Shown piece by piece: positions 11,264 through 23,329 of a DNA stretch of 64,000 nt. The translations under genes and the position numbers were made by a program. The stretch is from Podaxis mareebaensis (Eukaryota > Basidiomycota > Agaricomycetes > Agaricales > Agaricaceae): the NCBI GenBank assembly GCA_018524725.1, contig JAEUWP010000527.1:62001-126000 (forward strand), given 5' to 3'. Under the pieces are notes generated by a model. It saw only the letters and a list, made by a program, of their open reading frames with translations. It did not search any database and was not told where the DNA came from. Numbering within the stretch: the first letter of the stretch is position 1; each line of letters begins with the position of its first letter.

Positions 11264-12648
11264 TGTTATGAACCAGCCTGGTACCTCCTGCCGTGATATC
11301 ATTTATCACGCATTAGTCCACAAGCTTGGACTTCCAAATGCCTCTCACTCCACCACTCAAGATACAGGCACACCAGCTGAAGACTCAACTCACTACCGCA
11401 ATGAAGCTTTCGCCAATCATTGCCTTCCTGGCCATGCATCCCTATTCTCTGAAGATTGGCCAATGCCTGGACCACTCTTCTATGAGACCAACCACATGAT
11501 GACAGAGATACTACGCATTGCTTGGGAGAATGCTCCCTTCACTCACGTCTTCGATCCCAATGGGTTATATGTTCAGACAATCCACAATAACTTCAACTCC
11601 ACCTGGGCCCACGGTTGGAAGATGATTCCTTACACTGGAGAACCCATTGTATTCCTTCACCCCTACATGATGTACCTGCCCGAGGTCGTTCCGCATATTA
11701 TCAAATACGAAGTCGCCCACGGATTCTACTTTCGAGAAGTAGAAGTCTATCGTGTCGACCCTAACTCCAACGAACCTCTGGCCATCCCTCTCTGTTGTAC
11801 TCAGCTTCTGCCCCTCTGCAGTGTTGACTCCAACATTCCAGGTATCGACAAGTCAAACCCAGAAGAACCCATTGACAATCCTCCTCCATATCCACCACCA
11901 TATGCCACTGGCGATATATCATCATCATCATCATTGTCCCCACACTGCAGCCTCATCTTCCTCCACGAAGATTCTCCTGACTCACTGCCTTCGACAGGCA
12001 ACTTCCCCATTCCTAGTTCCACCTCATCTCCTGACTCCTACTCTTCCGACTCTTCTAATGGACACCTCCACCCCGATATGGACTTGTAATATAACTAGTA
12101 AATAGCTTCTCTTCTATCTTGCTACAGACATTTCATCTCGTACTCCTGTATCTCGCCTGAACTCTACCCTGGACAGCTTCCCTAGTTAGTTAGTTTCCTT
12201 TCTTGTCTCTGTTCCTATTCTCGGTCAGTTTCTATTCTTGTCTTGTTCTATTCTTGTCTTGCTCCACTCTGTAGTTACACTCCTATCAACTCTCGGACTC
12301 ATAGCTCTACTTCGTCATAGTTACCAGAATTGGACCTTAGAAGTAAAGCTTAAATAGCCACTCATGTACTGGAAGTGCAAGCTTCCTATATTCTCAAATC
12401 TCAAGTTATTGTTTACCTTTAACTTCTGATTGACGTTAGGTCATGATCAGTGTGGTAGTAAACGCTCTATTGGTCATACTCTCGACTGATAGACGTTCGA
12501 CCTCCTGAGTGTACTTAACTGGACACTTGCCTCGCCACCTTCTTATCGTGATCCTTCTTGCTAGATCCTAGCACCTCTGCGAACCATTTAGTGAGATAGC
12601 TGCCCCCTAGCAAAGCTTAGGTGACCAGTGATAAGGACCAACCTAACA
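11264..12648 (+). repeat. 5' LTR of element A (1385 bp), containing an ORF
   Basis: TGTTATGAACC...CCTAACA. Differences from the 3' LTR are nearly all transitions at former CpG sites. Confidence 0.95.
11268..12089 (+). CDS. LTR-encoded ORF (C-terminal domain of element A ORF3)
   Basis: An intact 273-codon ORF starts four bases inside the 5' LTR. The first about 180 residues look like a folded domain rich in aromatics (HASLFSEDWPMPGPLFYE, ILRIAWENAPFTHVFDP, YVQTIHNNFNSTWAHGWKM, FLHPYMMY). The rest is Pro/Ser-rich with NPPPYPPPY, which holds two PPxY motifs, a Ser run and a conserved end HPDMDL. No hydrophobic membrane segment or signal peptide is present, so it is not an obvious envelope. The same ORF, minus the stop-free upstream part, is repeated in the 3' LTR and recognisable in two older LTR copies. 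I do not recognise the domain. Whether this 5' copy is translated by itself is unknown. Confidence 0.7.
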   Translation: MNQPGTSCRDIIYHALVHKLGLPNASHSTTQDTGTPAEDSTHYRNEAFANHCLPGHASLFSEDWPMPGPLFYETNHMMTEILRIAWENAPFTHVFDPNGLYVQTIHNNFNSTWAHGWKMIPYTGEPIVFLHPYMMYLPEVVPHIIKYEVAHGFYFREVEVYRVDPNSNEPLAIPLCCTQLLPLCSVDSNIPGIDKSNPEEPIDNPPPYPPPYATGDISSSSSLSPHCSLIFLHEDSPDSLPSTGNFPIPSSTSSPDSYSSDSSNGHLHPDMDL

Positions 12649-13325
12649 TTATATAGGAAGCTTCCCTTGGTGACCCTCGTGTCTGTTGTAAGTGACTAGA
12701 AGATGCACGATATCTCTAGGGTGACACGGGCCCTAATCCCATCACGGACCTAGCCAACACTAGACCGGATCTGCAAGTAGACTGCAAATCTACATCAGGA
12801 GATACACCCGAACACAGTGATCAGGATAGCAACCTAGATCTTAAAGGCCTGCAGATTGGAGAGAGGAAACCGCTCTGTCTAAAGTAATTTAGACAGATTG
12901 TAGGAACCTTAGCAAACCCGGAAAACAACCGCGACCTACTCTGGATCGATAACAAAGAGCAGAGCCAATCCTTGAATGCCTGGATAACTGGCCATTATCT
13001 TGGACAACAAGTAAAGGAGAAAAGCACCCACATCAAGCACTAGACTGGCTGTGGGAGACAATAGCCATGCCATGGAATAACTCTAAGCCACGTACAAAGA
13101 AGGAGTATCCAATTGAAGGGTAACTGGAAAGGAAAGATAGACCCCTAGCGCAAGTGTGGATTTTGCACACTACAGAAATCGTCCACCATCCAGAAGCACA
13201 ACTGGATTTGAGAAAGATTAAAGCTGTACTGCAAGAAGTCCTGGAGATACTCGAAATCAAGATAGGATTTCATCCAAGCTAATCAGCAACTACCCTGCAA
13301 CACCTTCCCCATCACGGATTCTTCA
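12649..13325 (+). other. Leader of element A
   Basis: 677 bp between the 5' LTR and gag. A TTGGTGACCC stretch at 12667-12676 could pair with a tRNA 3' end, but it lies about 20 nt after the LTR, farther than usual. Short ORFs only. Confidence 0.5.
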
Positions 13326-14940
13326 ATGCCACCCTGTTCTCAGGAAAAGGAAAACAACAAGCTCAGACCAAGCCTGATCCTGACCAATCTACCTCCTCAC
13401 AATCCTGAAAATCCAAACAATCCCAACAACATCAACCACCCCCACCCTCAGATCCCACACTTCGGATTCGTACCTGCTCACTGGAGCAAACCCCATATTC
13501 ACCACCCCCACCCATCCAACGTGCCGAATCCTTTCACAACACTCCTCCCCCCATCAAACCCTCAACCAGTGCCACTGCAGGAATTATCAGACAAGCTTCT
13601 CTCGGAGAGTGCTCTGAGTGAATTAGCCAAGCAGCTACGACACTGGAACAATCTACCCAGCCAAACCCCCTCCTTCAACACAGAGGAGATCACGAGCACG
13701 TTGACACTGAGTCTGAACACTCATACCACTCAGGAAGCCAGCAGTCAGAATCCCCTGAGGAACCAACACTCCATCTGCTCATCCTCACCCCAGCACAACA
13801 GAACTGGTATGACTCATTCCCACCGGAACAACAGCTCTACATCCGAACTACCTCACCCACTGACCGAGAAAGCATCCTCAACAACCTCATCGACACATAC
13901 GGACCAGACCCCTACAATCCAACTACCCCGTATCCCAATACAACCTCCAGAGCTCAATCACCTCAGCCAGTACATTCCACCATGTCAAATGCATGCGACC
14001 CAAAGGTCGAAAAGCCTGAACCATTCTATGGAGACCCCTCCGACTACCCACGATGGAAGAGAGACCTACAAATTTACTATGCATGCCAACCGACCAATCT
14101 CTCCTCCGACTCCGCTAAGATCATGTTCGCCCTCCTCAATATGCGAGGACCGGCCACCACATGGAAGGAAGCCTACGTCACTTCCCATACTACGGGAAAC
14201 ACCTTCAACACAACACAGACCCTGGCACAATTCTTCACCGAATTGGACAACTCATTTAAACAAGCCTCTACCACCGTTGTCAGCATTGACTGCCTCACAC
14301 ACCTCAAACAGAATGGCAGACCAATCAAAGAATATATCAACCAGTTCAAGAGCCTATGCACCTCAGCAGGCATTAGTCACAAAGAGACCAAAGTTGCATT
14401 ATTCCTTAAAGGACTGGACCTGTATTACCGCAAAGGCATCATTAACCAAAGCCCAGATGAAGACGACCCTGAAGCTGTCTACACAGCAGCCCGCCACACA
14501 GGAGGACTGGCACACTTTCAATCGTTTACTGATCACCCAAGAAATTTGTACTGACACTACTCAAACTCCCATTGCAAGAAACATTTGAAACCTCGTATTT
14601 CAAGCAAAAGCTACAACTTCCGAGCATATACACTGTCTCAAACAACTCGTAACCCCCCAGGATACGGTCCCATGGACATTGACAACATCCTCACGAATGA
14701 GCTCAATAATATTGATGGAACAGATAGTGAATCTGAACAGTCATCAGAAGAAGACCCTTCAGAAGTATCATCCGATGACGACTACTACTCAAGTGAACAA
14801 GTTAATCAAATTGTCAAAGCAAGAATTGAAGCAGAACTCAACAACCTCCTACCCCAAGAACTCCCCAAACTCGGAAGCAAGGGCCTATGCTTCATCTGCA
14901 AAACTGGCAAGCACTACGCATGATCATGCCCACTCAACAA
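13326..14940 (+). pseudogene. Gag of element A
   Basis: A Pro/Asn/His-rich N-terminus opens at 13326; the capsid reading is in another frame from about 13700 (LHLLILTPAQQNWYDSFPP, later KPEPFYGDPSDYPRWKRDL, MFALLNMRGPA, IKEYINQFKSLC), so at least one indel has occurred. An acidic segment (about 14730-14800) is followed by a CCHC knuckle CFICKTGKHYA-x-SC at about 14888-14930, whose x is now TGA where Arg is expected. Typical layout for a chromovirus-type gag. Confidence 0.8.
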
Positions 14941-15159
14941 ATGAAGATCCAAGAACTGAGCCTCCTATTCCCGAAATAGACACGGAAAACAATTCTGAAA
15001 GCATCAAAAGTCAAGACTCAACAACATTGAAGAAGAGTCAAGTGACGAAGAAGACTCAAAAGGGAAAGGAAAGGATTTTACCTGAAGGGACTAGTCAGCA
15101 TCGCGTCTAGTTCCAACAACTCGCAAATCGCAAGCAGCAATTCCGAATATTCATTCGAT

Positions 15160-18100
15160 GGATACCCTCGACCACAAAACCCACCCAACTATTGAAAACC
15201 TACTCAAGCAATCAACCAAGTCACCACTCAGCAACACAACAAGATTCTCTACCTCCCTGCGTGAATTCATCTTAATCAATGACAACCTATCGACACACTT
15301 ACCTTGCTTGACTCAGGAGCAGGAGGGAACTTCATTGACGAAACTCTCATCACCCAATGGAACCTCAAAACATGACCCTTACCAAAACCAATCGAAGTTC
15401 GTAATGCCGATGGATCAATTAATAAAGCAGGAACAACCACTGAAGAATGTCTGCTTAATATCGAGATCGATAACCAAATCACACCTGTTACAACATGTGT
15501 CACCAAACTTGGCAAACCCAAGATTATCCTTGGAGCACCATGGCTTATGAAACACAACCCAGATATCGACTGGAGAAAACAAACTCTTACCTGGAGAAAT
15601 GACGACCCAGATCACATCTACCAAGAACTCCTCCACACTATGGAAGAAGAAGAAATTGATGAACTTAATCACATCACCCTGGAACCTGAGTTGTTCTTAG
15701 AAATCAACTTTAAAGCAAATGCTTCACAAACCATTGCACAGCAATATGGAGACCAGAAGAAGGAATCTGACCCCTGAAAAGTCATTCCAAAAGAATTCCA
15801 TGACTACCTCGACATATTCTCTGAGAAGAAAGCATCTCGATTCCCACCAAGTAGACCCTGGGATCACAAGACCGAACTCAAGGACTCATTCGAACCTAAA
15901 TCCTTCAAGCCTTATCAACTATCACCCATCAAAATGCAAGAACTCGACAAGTTCATTGATGAAAACCTTGCTAAAGGATACATTCACCCATCCAAATCAC
16001 CAATGGCATCACCTTTCTTCTTCGTAGGAAAGAAAGATGGTAAATTATGACCCTGTCAAGACTACTGATACCTCAACACCCACACCATCAAAAATGCCTA
16101 CCCAATACCACTCATATCCTCACTACTCGACAAACTCAAAGGATCAAAATGGTTCACAAAATTCAACGTATGAGCCAGATACAACAACATCTGTATCTGA
16201 GAAGGAGACCAATGGAAAGGAGCCTTCAAAACCCCAAGAGGATTATTCGAACCCACTGTCATGTTCTTCAGAATGTGCAACAGCCCTGCAACATTTCAAT
16301 CTATGATGGACCATATATTCGCCCACCTCATTCGAAGAGGACAAGTGCTCGTCTATATGGACGACATCCTCATTCATGCCAAAACTCGAGAAGAATTATG
16401 ACAAATCACCTGAGAAGTACTCAACATCTTACGAAAACACAACTTATATCTCAAACCTGAGAAATGCGAATTTGAGAAACAACAAGTTGAATATCTAGGA
16501 GCAGTAGTCACTCCTACATCTATTGAAATGGATGCTGCTAAACTCAAAGGAATCAAAAATTGGCCTACACCAAAGACAACCCGAGACGTCTGAAAATTTA
16601 TCAGATTTTGCAACTTCTACTGGTGCTTCATCTGGAATTACTCCAAACACACAGCACCCCTCAATGCCTTAATGTCCAAAAATGTCAAATTCGAATGGAA
16701 GCCTGAACATCAACAAGCCTTTGATGAACTCAAAAAGAAATTCAAAGATTGACCTATTCTTATTGCACCAGACCCATCGAAACCTTTCGAAATCGAAACC
16801 GATGCATCACAATATGCAGCAGGAGCTGTACTTTACCAAAAAGATGAAAACAGCATTTGTCGCCCGATAGCCTTCCATTCCAAAGCCTTTACCCCAACAG
16901 AACACAACTATCATTGTTCAGAACTCGAATGGTTAGCCATTGTTATTGCACTGCGCACTTGGTGTCACTACCTCGAAGGATCGCCCCATGAAATCATCGT
17001 CTGGAGTGACCATGAAAACCTATCATGCTACAAGGAACCCCAAACCCTCAACAAGTGACAAGTTTGCTGGGTACAATTTATGCAACGATTCCAGCCAAAC
17101 CTCAAGATCAAGCATATCCCAGGTTGAAAGAACAGACCAGCAGATGCATTATCAAGATGACTGGACTACACACCCCAAGAGCCAGAAAACCGAGACATTA
17201 CCGTATTCGATCAATTGATGATTGCCATCATTACAGAAGATGATAAACGAGTTGTCAAGAAGCATCGAGAAATGATAGACCCCAATGATGATGACACACT
17301 GGATCAAGAACTACCCACACATGGGAACAGAATCTTAATCCCAAATGAACCATCACTGCGCCGAAGATTACTCCAACGAGTACATGATCATCAAACTGCA
17401 GGACACCCCAGAATAGCTGAAACACTACGCAAACTCACTGAATATGTTTACTGGCCAGCCATGAAGGACTACATCACTGAATATGTCAAAGGCTGCCCAA
17501 CTTGCCAATGGCACAAAATCATTAGATGACCAGACAAGCCGCCTTACCAACTGATCCCAGCACCTCAATCAACGCGACCCTTTTCGCAAATCTCTATGGA
17601 TCTTATCACCGATCTGCCACCATCCCATGGATATGACTCTATTTTGGCCATAGTGGACCATGGCCTAATGAAGGGGATAATTTTAGCCCCTACTATGAAA
17701 ACCACCGACAGCCAAGTCATAGCATCTATTTTGGTCAACCGCCTATTTTCGCAATATGGCCTTCCCGATAAGGTCATCTCAGATCGAGACCCCCGATTCA
17801 CATCCAAAGCAATGCGAGAACTGTACAAACTCCTCAATATCAAGCCTGCCTACTCTACAGCTTACCATCCACAAACCAACGGATCCACAGAACATTTCAA
17901 TCAAGAAATCAAGACCTATCTCACTATCGCCACTTCAAGCAACCCGAATGAATGGAGCAAGTACCTCCCAATTTACGAGTTCTGCCACAACAATCGTCCC
18001 CATGCTGGATGCTCCAAAACTCCATTCCAGCTACTCTATGGCTATACTCTGAAAGCATTTCCAACTGACATGGAACCTACAAATAATCCATCAGCAGAAA

Positions 18101-18633
18101 ACTGCATGGATCAGCTAATGGAAGCCCATCACCATGCTATTCAAGCCCACAACCATGCCTGCCAAATTATGGCAAGACGCACAGCCAACTACCAACTCCC
18201 CACTTACTCCACAGGAGACCTAGTATGGTTAGACACTCACAATCTTCCATTACAAGTCAAATCGAGAAAACTTGCTCCAAAGTGTGAAGGACCATTTGAA
18301 ATCATCAAGAAGATATCTGCAGTCAACTTTGAACTAAAGTTACCCAAAACATGGCGAATTCATCCCATATTCCATGCCACCTTACTGACTCCAGTAACCG
18401 AGAATAACCTATATGGCAAACACTACCCATGACCTGTGCCAGAACTGCGCAATGACAAAGAACACTACGAAGTTGAAGCAATCCTAAATCATCGACGACT
18501 GCGCAACTGCCTCGAATTCCTAGTCAAGTGGACTGGCTACCCACACTCCGAAAATACATGGGAACCACAGTCCATGTTCTCCAATGCACAGCAAATCCTT
18601 AATATGTATAAAAGGAAGAACAAACTTCACTAA
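15160..18633 (+). pseudogene. Pol of element A (PR-RT-RH-IN-chromodomain)
   Basis: Protease active site LLDSGAGGNFID with GAC at 15310. RT has [26 protein letters not shown] and YMDD at 16354-16365. RNase H follows (EIETDASQYAAGAVL, HYHCSELEWLAI-type). Integrase has the H-H-C-C finger ending GCPTCQW (about 17500) and the catalytic core SMDLITDLPPS...DRDPRFTS...YHPQTNGSTEHFNQE. A chromodomain closes the polyprotein (YEVEAILNHRRL...FLVKWTGYPHSENTWEP, 18472-18580). In-frame stops include TGA at 15775, 16048, 16066, 16399 and 16411, each where related elements have Arg or Lys. The copy is dead but nearly full length. Confidence 0.93.
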
Positions 18634-18642
18634 CCACCAGAG

Positions 18643-20983
18643 ATGTCAGCCACCAACAACCAACAAACTACCGACCAAACTGAAGCTCAGCAAGATACTC
18701 AATTACCTCCCAACTCTTCTACAAGCACTGGCCACAACACTGACCGCATCCAATCCCTCACTGAACCACCCTCCACCTTCCAAGAACATTTGAATGCCCT
18801 CACAGAACACCTCGCCATACAACACATCACAACAACTACTATTGCACAGGATGCTGCACCTTTCATCATCTCACACCCACTCCGTCCACTCCCAGCCTAC
18901 TCGACCCGCATCAGAACCTGAGAATTCATCTGGCCAATCAATGCCGGATCCCCAATCGAATTACCTTCCCTCCCTAGTGAAGTATCTGACCTTGACTCCG
19001 AACTCATTCGACTCCAAGAATCTCTGGACTGGGTTAACTCCATCACCCAGGACCCCGCTCTTTGAAGGAATCCACTTTTGGTTCAGAACTGCAATGTCTA
19101 CAGGGAAACTATTGCTACTATCGTGCATTCTGCTAGAATGCTCATTCGACTTTCGAACTCAATGGAGGCGGCCCGACTTGCTTGTATTGGCCACAACATC
19201 TCCCCTCGACTATGTAGTGACATCGAGAGCTCAAGCTCTACCACCAAACTTCTCATTGATAAAGTCAGTCTACAACTCAATGCACTTAGCCAAACTAGCT
19301 CTCTTTCGAATCCTCCACTATCCCAATCTCCCCAGTGAGCAGATCGACAACCACAACCTGATACAACTCTACACGAGACTTGTGCCCTACATAGCAGGAC
19401 TTCCCCAACTTCAAGTCCACATCTCTTGCCTCCAATTCAGGGAAGCATTAGACATCATCAAGATGTTAGCATTTCATTGCGAACTGAGGCTTTACTGTCA
19501 CGATCTACCAATGCAAGCTGCTATGTGGCTCCGCATCAAAGAATACAATGACATCCTGACTCCCCACCAGACATTTCCAATCTGGGCAACCACCACCCTG
19601 CTAGCCGACCTATCACTCCTCCTAGGCACCCACTCCCAACCCAACCTCCTCCATTACTTCACCCTTCATGCACTTTTCCACAAGGGACCAATCAACACCA
19701 GTGGTATCCACATACTGATCGATACAGAGGAAGTCACCTCACCAGATCACCTCTACAAGCTAGGGACTATAATGGAACCCCCTACCTTCCCCGCTGTGCC
19801 TGAAGTCCAAGTCCATCAAGTGTGCAACTGCACCAATCCATCAATGCCACCATCTCTGCCCTCGCCGACAACATCATCAGCACCCGAAACAGGCAGACCA
19901 TGCACTCCAACACCTATACCTTCAGCCTCCCCCACATCCATCAGAGAATGACACAGTCTTCTTGACAGAGCCGCTGCATGCATTCGCTCCCTCGTCCATC
20001 GAGACAGACATGGGAACCAACACATACAGCTGATGGACATCACGAATCTCCCTTCTCCGACATTGGAAGCGGAAGATCCTAGACCACCCACCCCTCACCC
20101 AATACCAGTGTCAGATAGTAGTAGCGAGATGGAACTCGCTAATAACAAAGGGGATAATGTTATGAACCAGCCTGGTACCTCCCGCTGCGATATCATTTAT
20201 CACACATTAGTCCACAAGCTTGGACTTCCAAATGCCTCTCGCTCCACCACTCAAGATACAGGCACACCAGCTGAAGACTCAACTCACTACCGCAATGAAG
20301 CTTTCGCCAATCGTCGCTTTCCTGGCCATGCATCCCTATTCTCTGAAGATTGGCCAATGCCTGGACCACTCTTCTACGAGACCAACTGCATGATGACAGA
20401 GATACTACGCATTGCTTGGGAGAATGCTCCCTTCACTCACATCTTCGATCCCGACAGGTTATATGTTCAGACAATCCACAATAACTTCAACTCCACCTGG
20501 GCCCACAGTTGGAAGATGATTCCTTACGCTGGAGAACCCATTGTATTCCTTCACCCCTACATGATGTACCCGCCCGAGGTTGTTCCACATATTATCAAAT
20601 ATGAAGTCGCCCACAGATTCTACTTTCAAGAAGTAGAAGTCTATTGTGTCGACCCTAACTCTGACGAACCTCCAGCCATCCCTCCCCATCATACTCAGCT
20701 TCCGCCCCTCTGCAGTGTTGACTCCAATGTTCCAGGTATCGACAAGTCAAACCCAGAAGAACCCATTGACAATCCTCCTCCATATCCACCACCATATGTC
20801 ACTGGCGATATATCATCATCATCATCATTGTCCCTGCACTGCAGCCTCATCTTCCTCCACGAAGATTCTCCTGACTCACTGCCTTCGACAGGCAACTTCC
20901 CCATTCCTAGTTCCACCTCGTCTCCCAACTCCTACTCTTCTGACTCTTCTAATGGACACCTCCACCCCGATATGGACTTGTAA
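18643..20983 (+). pseudogene. Third (post-pol) ORF of element A, reading into the 3' LTR
   Basis: Ten bases after pol an ATG (18643) opens a Gln/Thr-rich segment followed by an amphipathic helical stretch (LDSELIRLQESLDWVN). Near 19340 coding potential appears to move to the frame of 18794-19951 (IQLYTRLVPYIAGLPQLQVHI and onward). That frame is open, apart from one TGA at 19949, through 20033 and the LTR border at 20158 to TAA at 20981-20983. The C-terminal about 270 residues are thus LTR-encoded and end with the PPxY-rich tail. No capsid, protease, TM or signal sequence is seen. The function is unknown. Confidence 0.65.
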
Positions 20984-21542
20984 TATAACTAGTAAATAGC
21001 TTCTCTTCTATCTTGCTACAGACATTTCATCTTGTACTCCTGTATCTCACCTGAACTCTACCCTGGACAGCTTCCCTAGTTAGTTAGTTTCCTTTCTTAT
21101 CTCTGTTCCTATTCTCAGTCAGTTTCTATTCTTGTCTTGTTCTATTCTTGTCTTGCTCCGCTCCATAGTTATGCTCCTATCAACTCTCGGACTCATAGCT
21201 CTACTTCGTCATAGTTACCAGAATTGGACCTTAGAAGTAAAGCTTAAATAGCCACTCATGTACTGGAAGTGCAAGCTTCCTATATTCTCAAATCTCAAGT
21301 TATTGTTTACCTTTAACTTCTGATTGATGTTAGCTCATGATCAGTGTGGTAGTAAATGCTCTATTGGTCATACTCTCAACTGATAGACATTTGACCTCCT
21401 GAGTGTACTTAACTGGACACTTGCCTCACCACCTTCTTATCGTGATCCTTCTTGCTAGATCCTAGCGCCTCTGTGAACCATCTAGTGAGATAGCCACCCC
21501 CTAGCAAAGCTTAGATGACTGGTGATAAGGACCAACCTAACA
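20158..21542 (+). repeat. 3' LTR of element A (1385 bp)
   Basis: Same ends and length as the 5' LTR; followed by the TSD TGAAG. Its first 826 bp code for the C-terminal part of ORF3. Confidence 0.95.
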
Positions 21543-22493
21543 TGAAGAAGACATCAATATCAACATGGCCAAAGAAACAGCAGCAACTCAGCAGGCAGGA
21601 GGGAAATCATTGGTCCCCAATCCAGGATTTTTTGATGGAAATAGAAACTGGTTCAATGACTGGTGGAGGTTAATGACATTTTTCTTGAAGTTCAACAAGA
21701 TTGAAGAGGCTGACAGGAGGGCTGTAGCAGTACTCTCACAAATGAGAGGAGGAACAGCAGGACAATTTGCAAGCATGAAGCTTGACCAGATGGAGAACAG
21801 CAACAACACACTTGTGTGGGATACATTCTGAAAGGAAGTAGAGGCAACATGAAGAAATGAAGGGCAACAAAGTGATGCAGAATGGAGAATTGAGACATGC
21901 TGACAGAACAACAAGCACACAGCAGATTTCCTCATTGAGTTTGATGTATTAAAGACAAGATCCAAGACAGATGACAAACACACCATATTCCTGCCCAAGA
22001 AGAACACATGCTCAGACATCATTAAGACCATATTAGGATTCCCAATCAAGGCAATGCCTGAATCCTACAAGCAATGGAAGGAGACCATCCTGAACATTGG
22101 CTTGGGATATGAAGCCATCGAGACCTGAACCAGATGCACAGGAACTGGCATCATATATGGAGGCATGAGTCAACCAATAGAGATAGAAAGACAGATGATG
22201 CCCAACAACAAGGCCCCACCCTGATGCTTCAAGTGCAACACCATAGGGCACATCACCTGAGACTGCAAGAAGCCAGGAGGAAGAAGGTGCTTTAACTGTG
22301 GCAAAGAAGGACACATCTCCAGAAACTGCAGAACACCCAAGAAGGCATACATCAGGAGCATGGAGGAGGAACAGGAAGGTGGAGAAGGACCAGAGCAGTA
22401 GGGTTTTTCCAAAGGCTCAGAGTGAGTGCAAACTCTCAAGCTGCTGTATTTAAAGCTTCTTCTAGACAATCATACATGATTCCACAAAGAAGA
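21543..22493 (+). other. Element B segment between elements A and C
   Basis: Contains the second half of gag B up to TAG near 22400 and a short gag-pol linker. Element C starts at 22494; the linker continues in the element B protease region at 32058. Confidence 0.8.
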
Positions 22494-23312
22494 TGTTACA
22501 AGGTTTCTTCTTTGGCTAAGTGACACCTAAGTTAGAGCCTATCCTTGTAAGAAAGACGAGCAGAGGTCCTAGTCCTGTATAGGTCTATAGGAGCTGCTCT
22601 GTTTAACCTCGGGTGGCTGTTCATGTTGTCTCTAGGCAGTGAACTTGTGTAGATCACACACTCCATAGGACAAGATGTTGACAAGAAGCCTGAGAGGGAA
22701 AAGCTATTCACAAGGGTGAAGAGTTGTAGACTTAATGTGCTACTGGTGCTTGAGGACTTATTCAAGTACCAAGAGAAGGTAACACGCACTAAGATTAGAC
22801 TTGTCTAATCTACATGTCCAGGCGTTGTACATATACCAAGTCCTATGACTACTTTAGGAAGTAGATCAATAGTAACATAGAAGTCAAATAAGAGGAAGGC
22901 ATATAGAAAAGGAATTCATAATGCATAAGGGCATAAGGCATAAGGGGATATGAAGGAGGAGTGCATATGTCATAGGTAAAAGTCTGCATGAGCAAACATA
23001 CTTGATGCAAGCATAAATATGACAGAGGCAATGAAACTTATACCTGGTCCAAATATAGAAAAGTGTCTAAGAAAGGAAGTAGTAAGTTTAGCATTCAATC
23101 ACAAGTCATCATTGCATGAAAAGTATACTCCGTGGTAATGACACACTTTGTCTACCTTCTTGCACATTTCCCAATCAAGAGTCTGTCACAACTCGGTGGT
23201 TTCCTGCCAAAGGCTGACCATCATGCACTTCATCAAATCCCATTCTTTGTTAGTTTGCTCTTTGGGTTCTTCAGTCTCCTCAGTGATCTTGGAGTCTGCA
23301 TTATTTGTAACA
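22494..23312 (-). repeat. 3' LTR of element C (819 bp)
   Basis: Pairs with 31239-32057. Diagnostic differences are TG against CA at the same former CpG (for example GTGACACC here, GCAATGCC there). Confidence 0.93.
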
Positions 23313-23329
23313 TGATCCCCTTCATAATG

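Larger units (their letters stand above)
11264..21542 (+). mobile_element. Ty3/Gypsy element A, complete, 10,279 bp
   Basis: Two LTRs of exactly 1385 bp (11264-12648 and 20158-21542) and a perfect TSD TGAAG (11259-11263 and 21543-21547) define the insertion in the gag of element B. A purine tract AACAAAGGGGATAA precedes the 3' LTR. The interior has gag, protease, RT, RNase H, integrase, chromodomain and a third ORF that runs into the 3' LTR. CpG is better preserved than in elements B and C, in keeping with a younger insertion. Most pol stops are TGA at conserved Arg positions. Confidence 0.95.
11011..22400 (+). pseudogene. Gag of element B, interrupted by element A
   Basis: The N-terminal part (11011-11263) is very acidic, with tandem Glu/Asp/Pro repeats (PEESADKEEPEEPADKEE). 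Element A inserted after it, and once one TSD copy is removed the frame continues exactly at 21543. The rest has a capsid-like region (FFDGNRNWFNDWWRLMTFFL, then MRGGTAGQFA) and two zinc knuckles at about 22229-22331: CFKCNTIGHIT-x-DC and CFNCGKEGHISRNC. Several TGA stops interrupt the capsid frame at positions where Arg is plausible. The two CCHC knuckles are typical of some fungal Gypsy gags. Confidence 0.85.

Noticed and set aside
15775..17529. TGA read as a sense codon (alternative genetic code or readthrough) in the retroelements
   Set aside because: TGA appears at Arg positions, not at Trp or Cys as in known recodings, and neighbouring Arg codons changed to TGG/TGT as well. CpG decay explains all of it. 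The intact genes at 1-7057 do not use internal TGA.
11264..20983. LTR ORF or ORF3 as an envelope gene
   Set aside because: No signal peptide, no membrane segment, no Cys pattern or cleavage site; calling it env would rest on position only.
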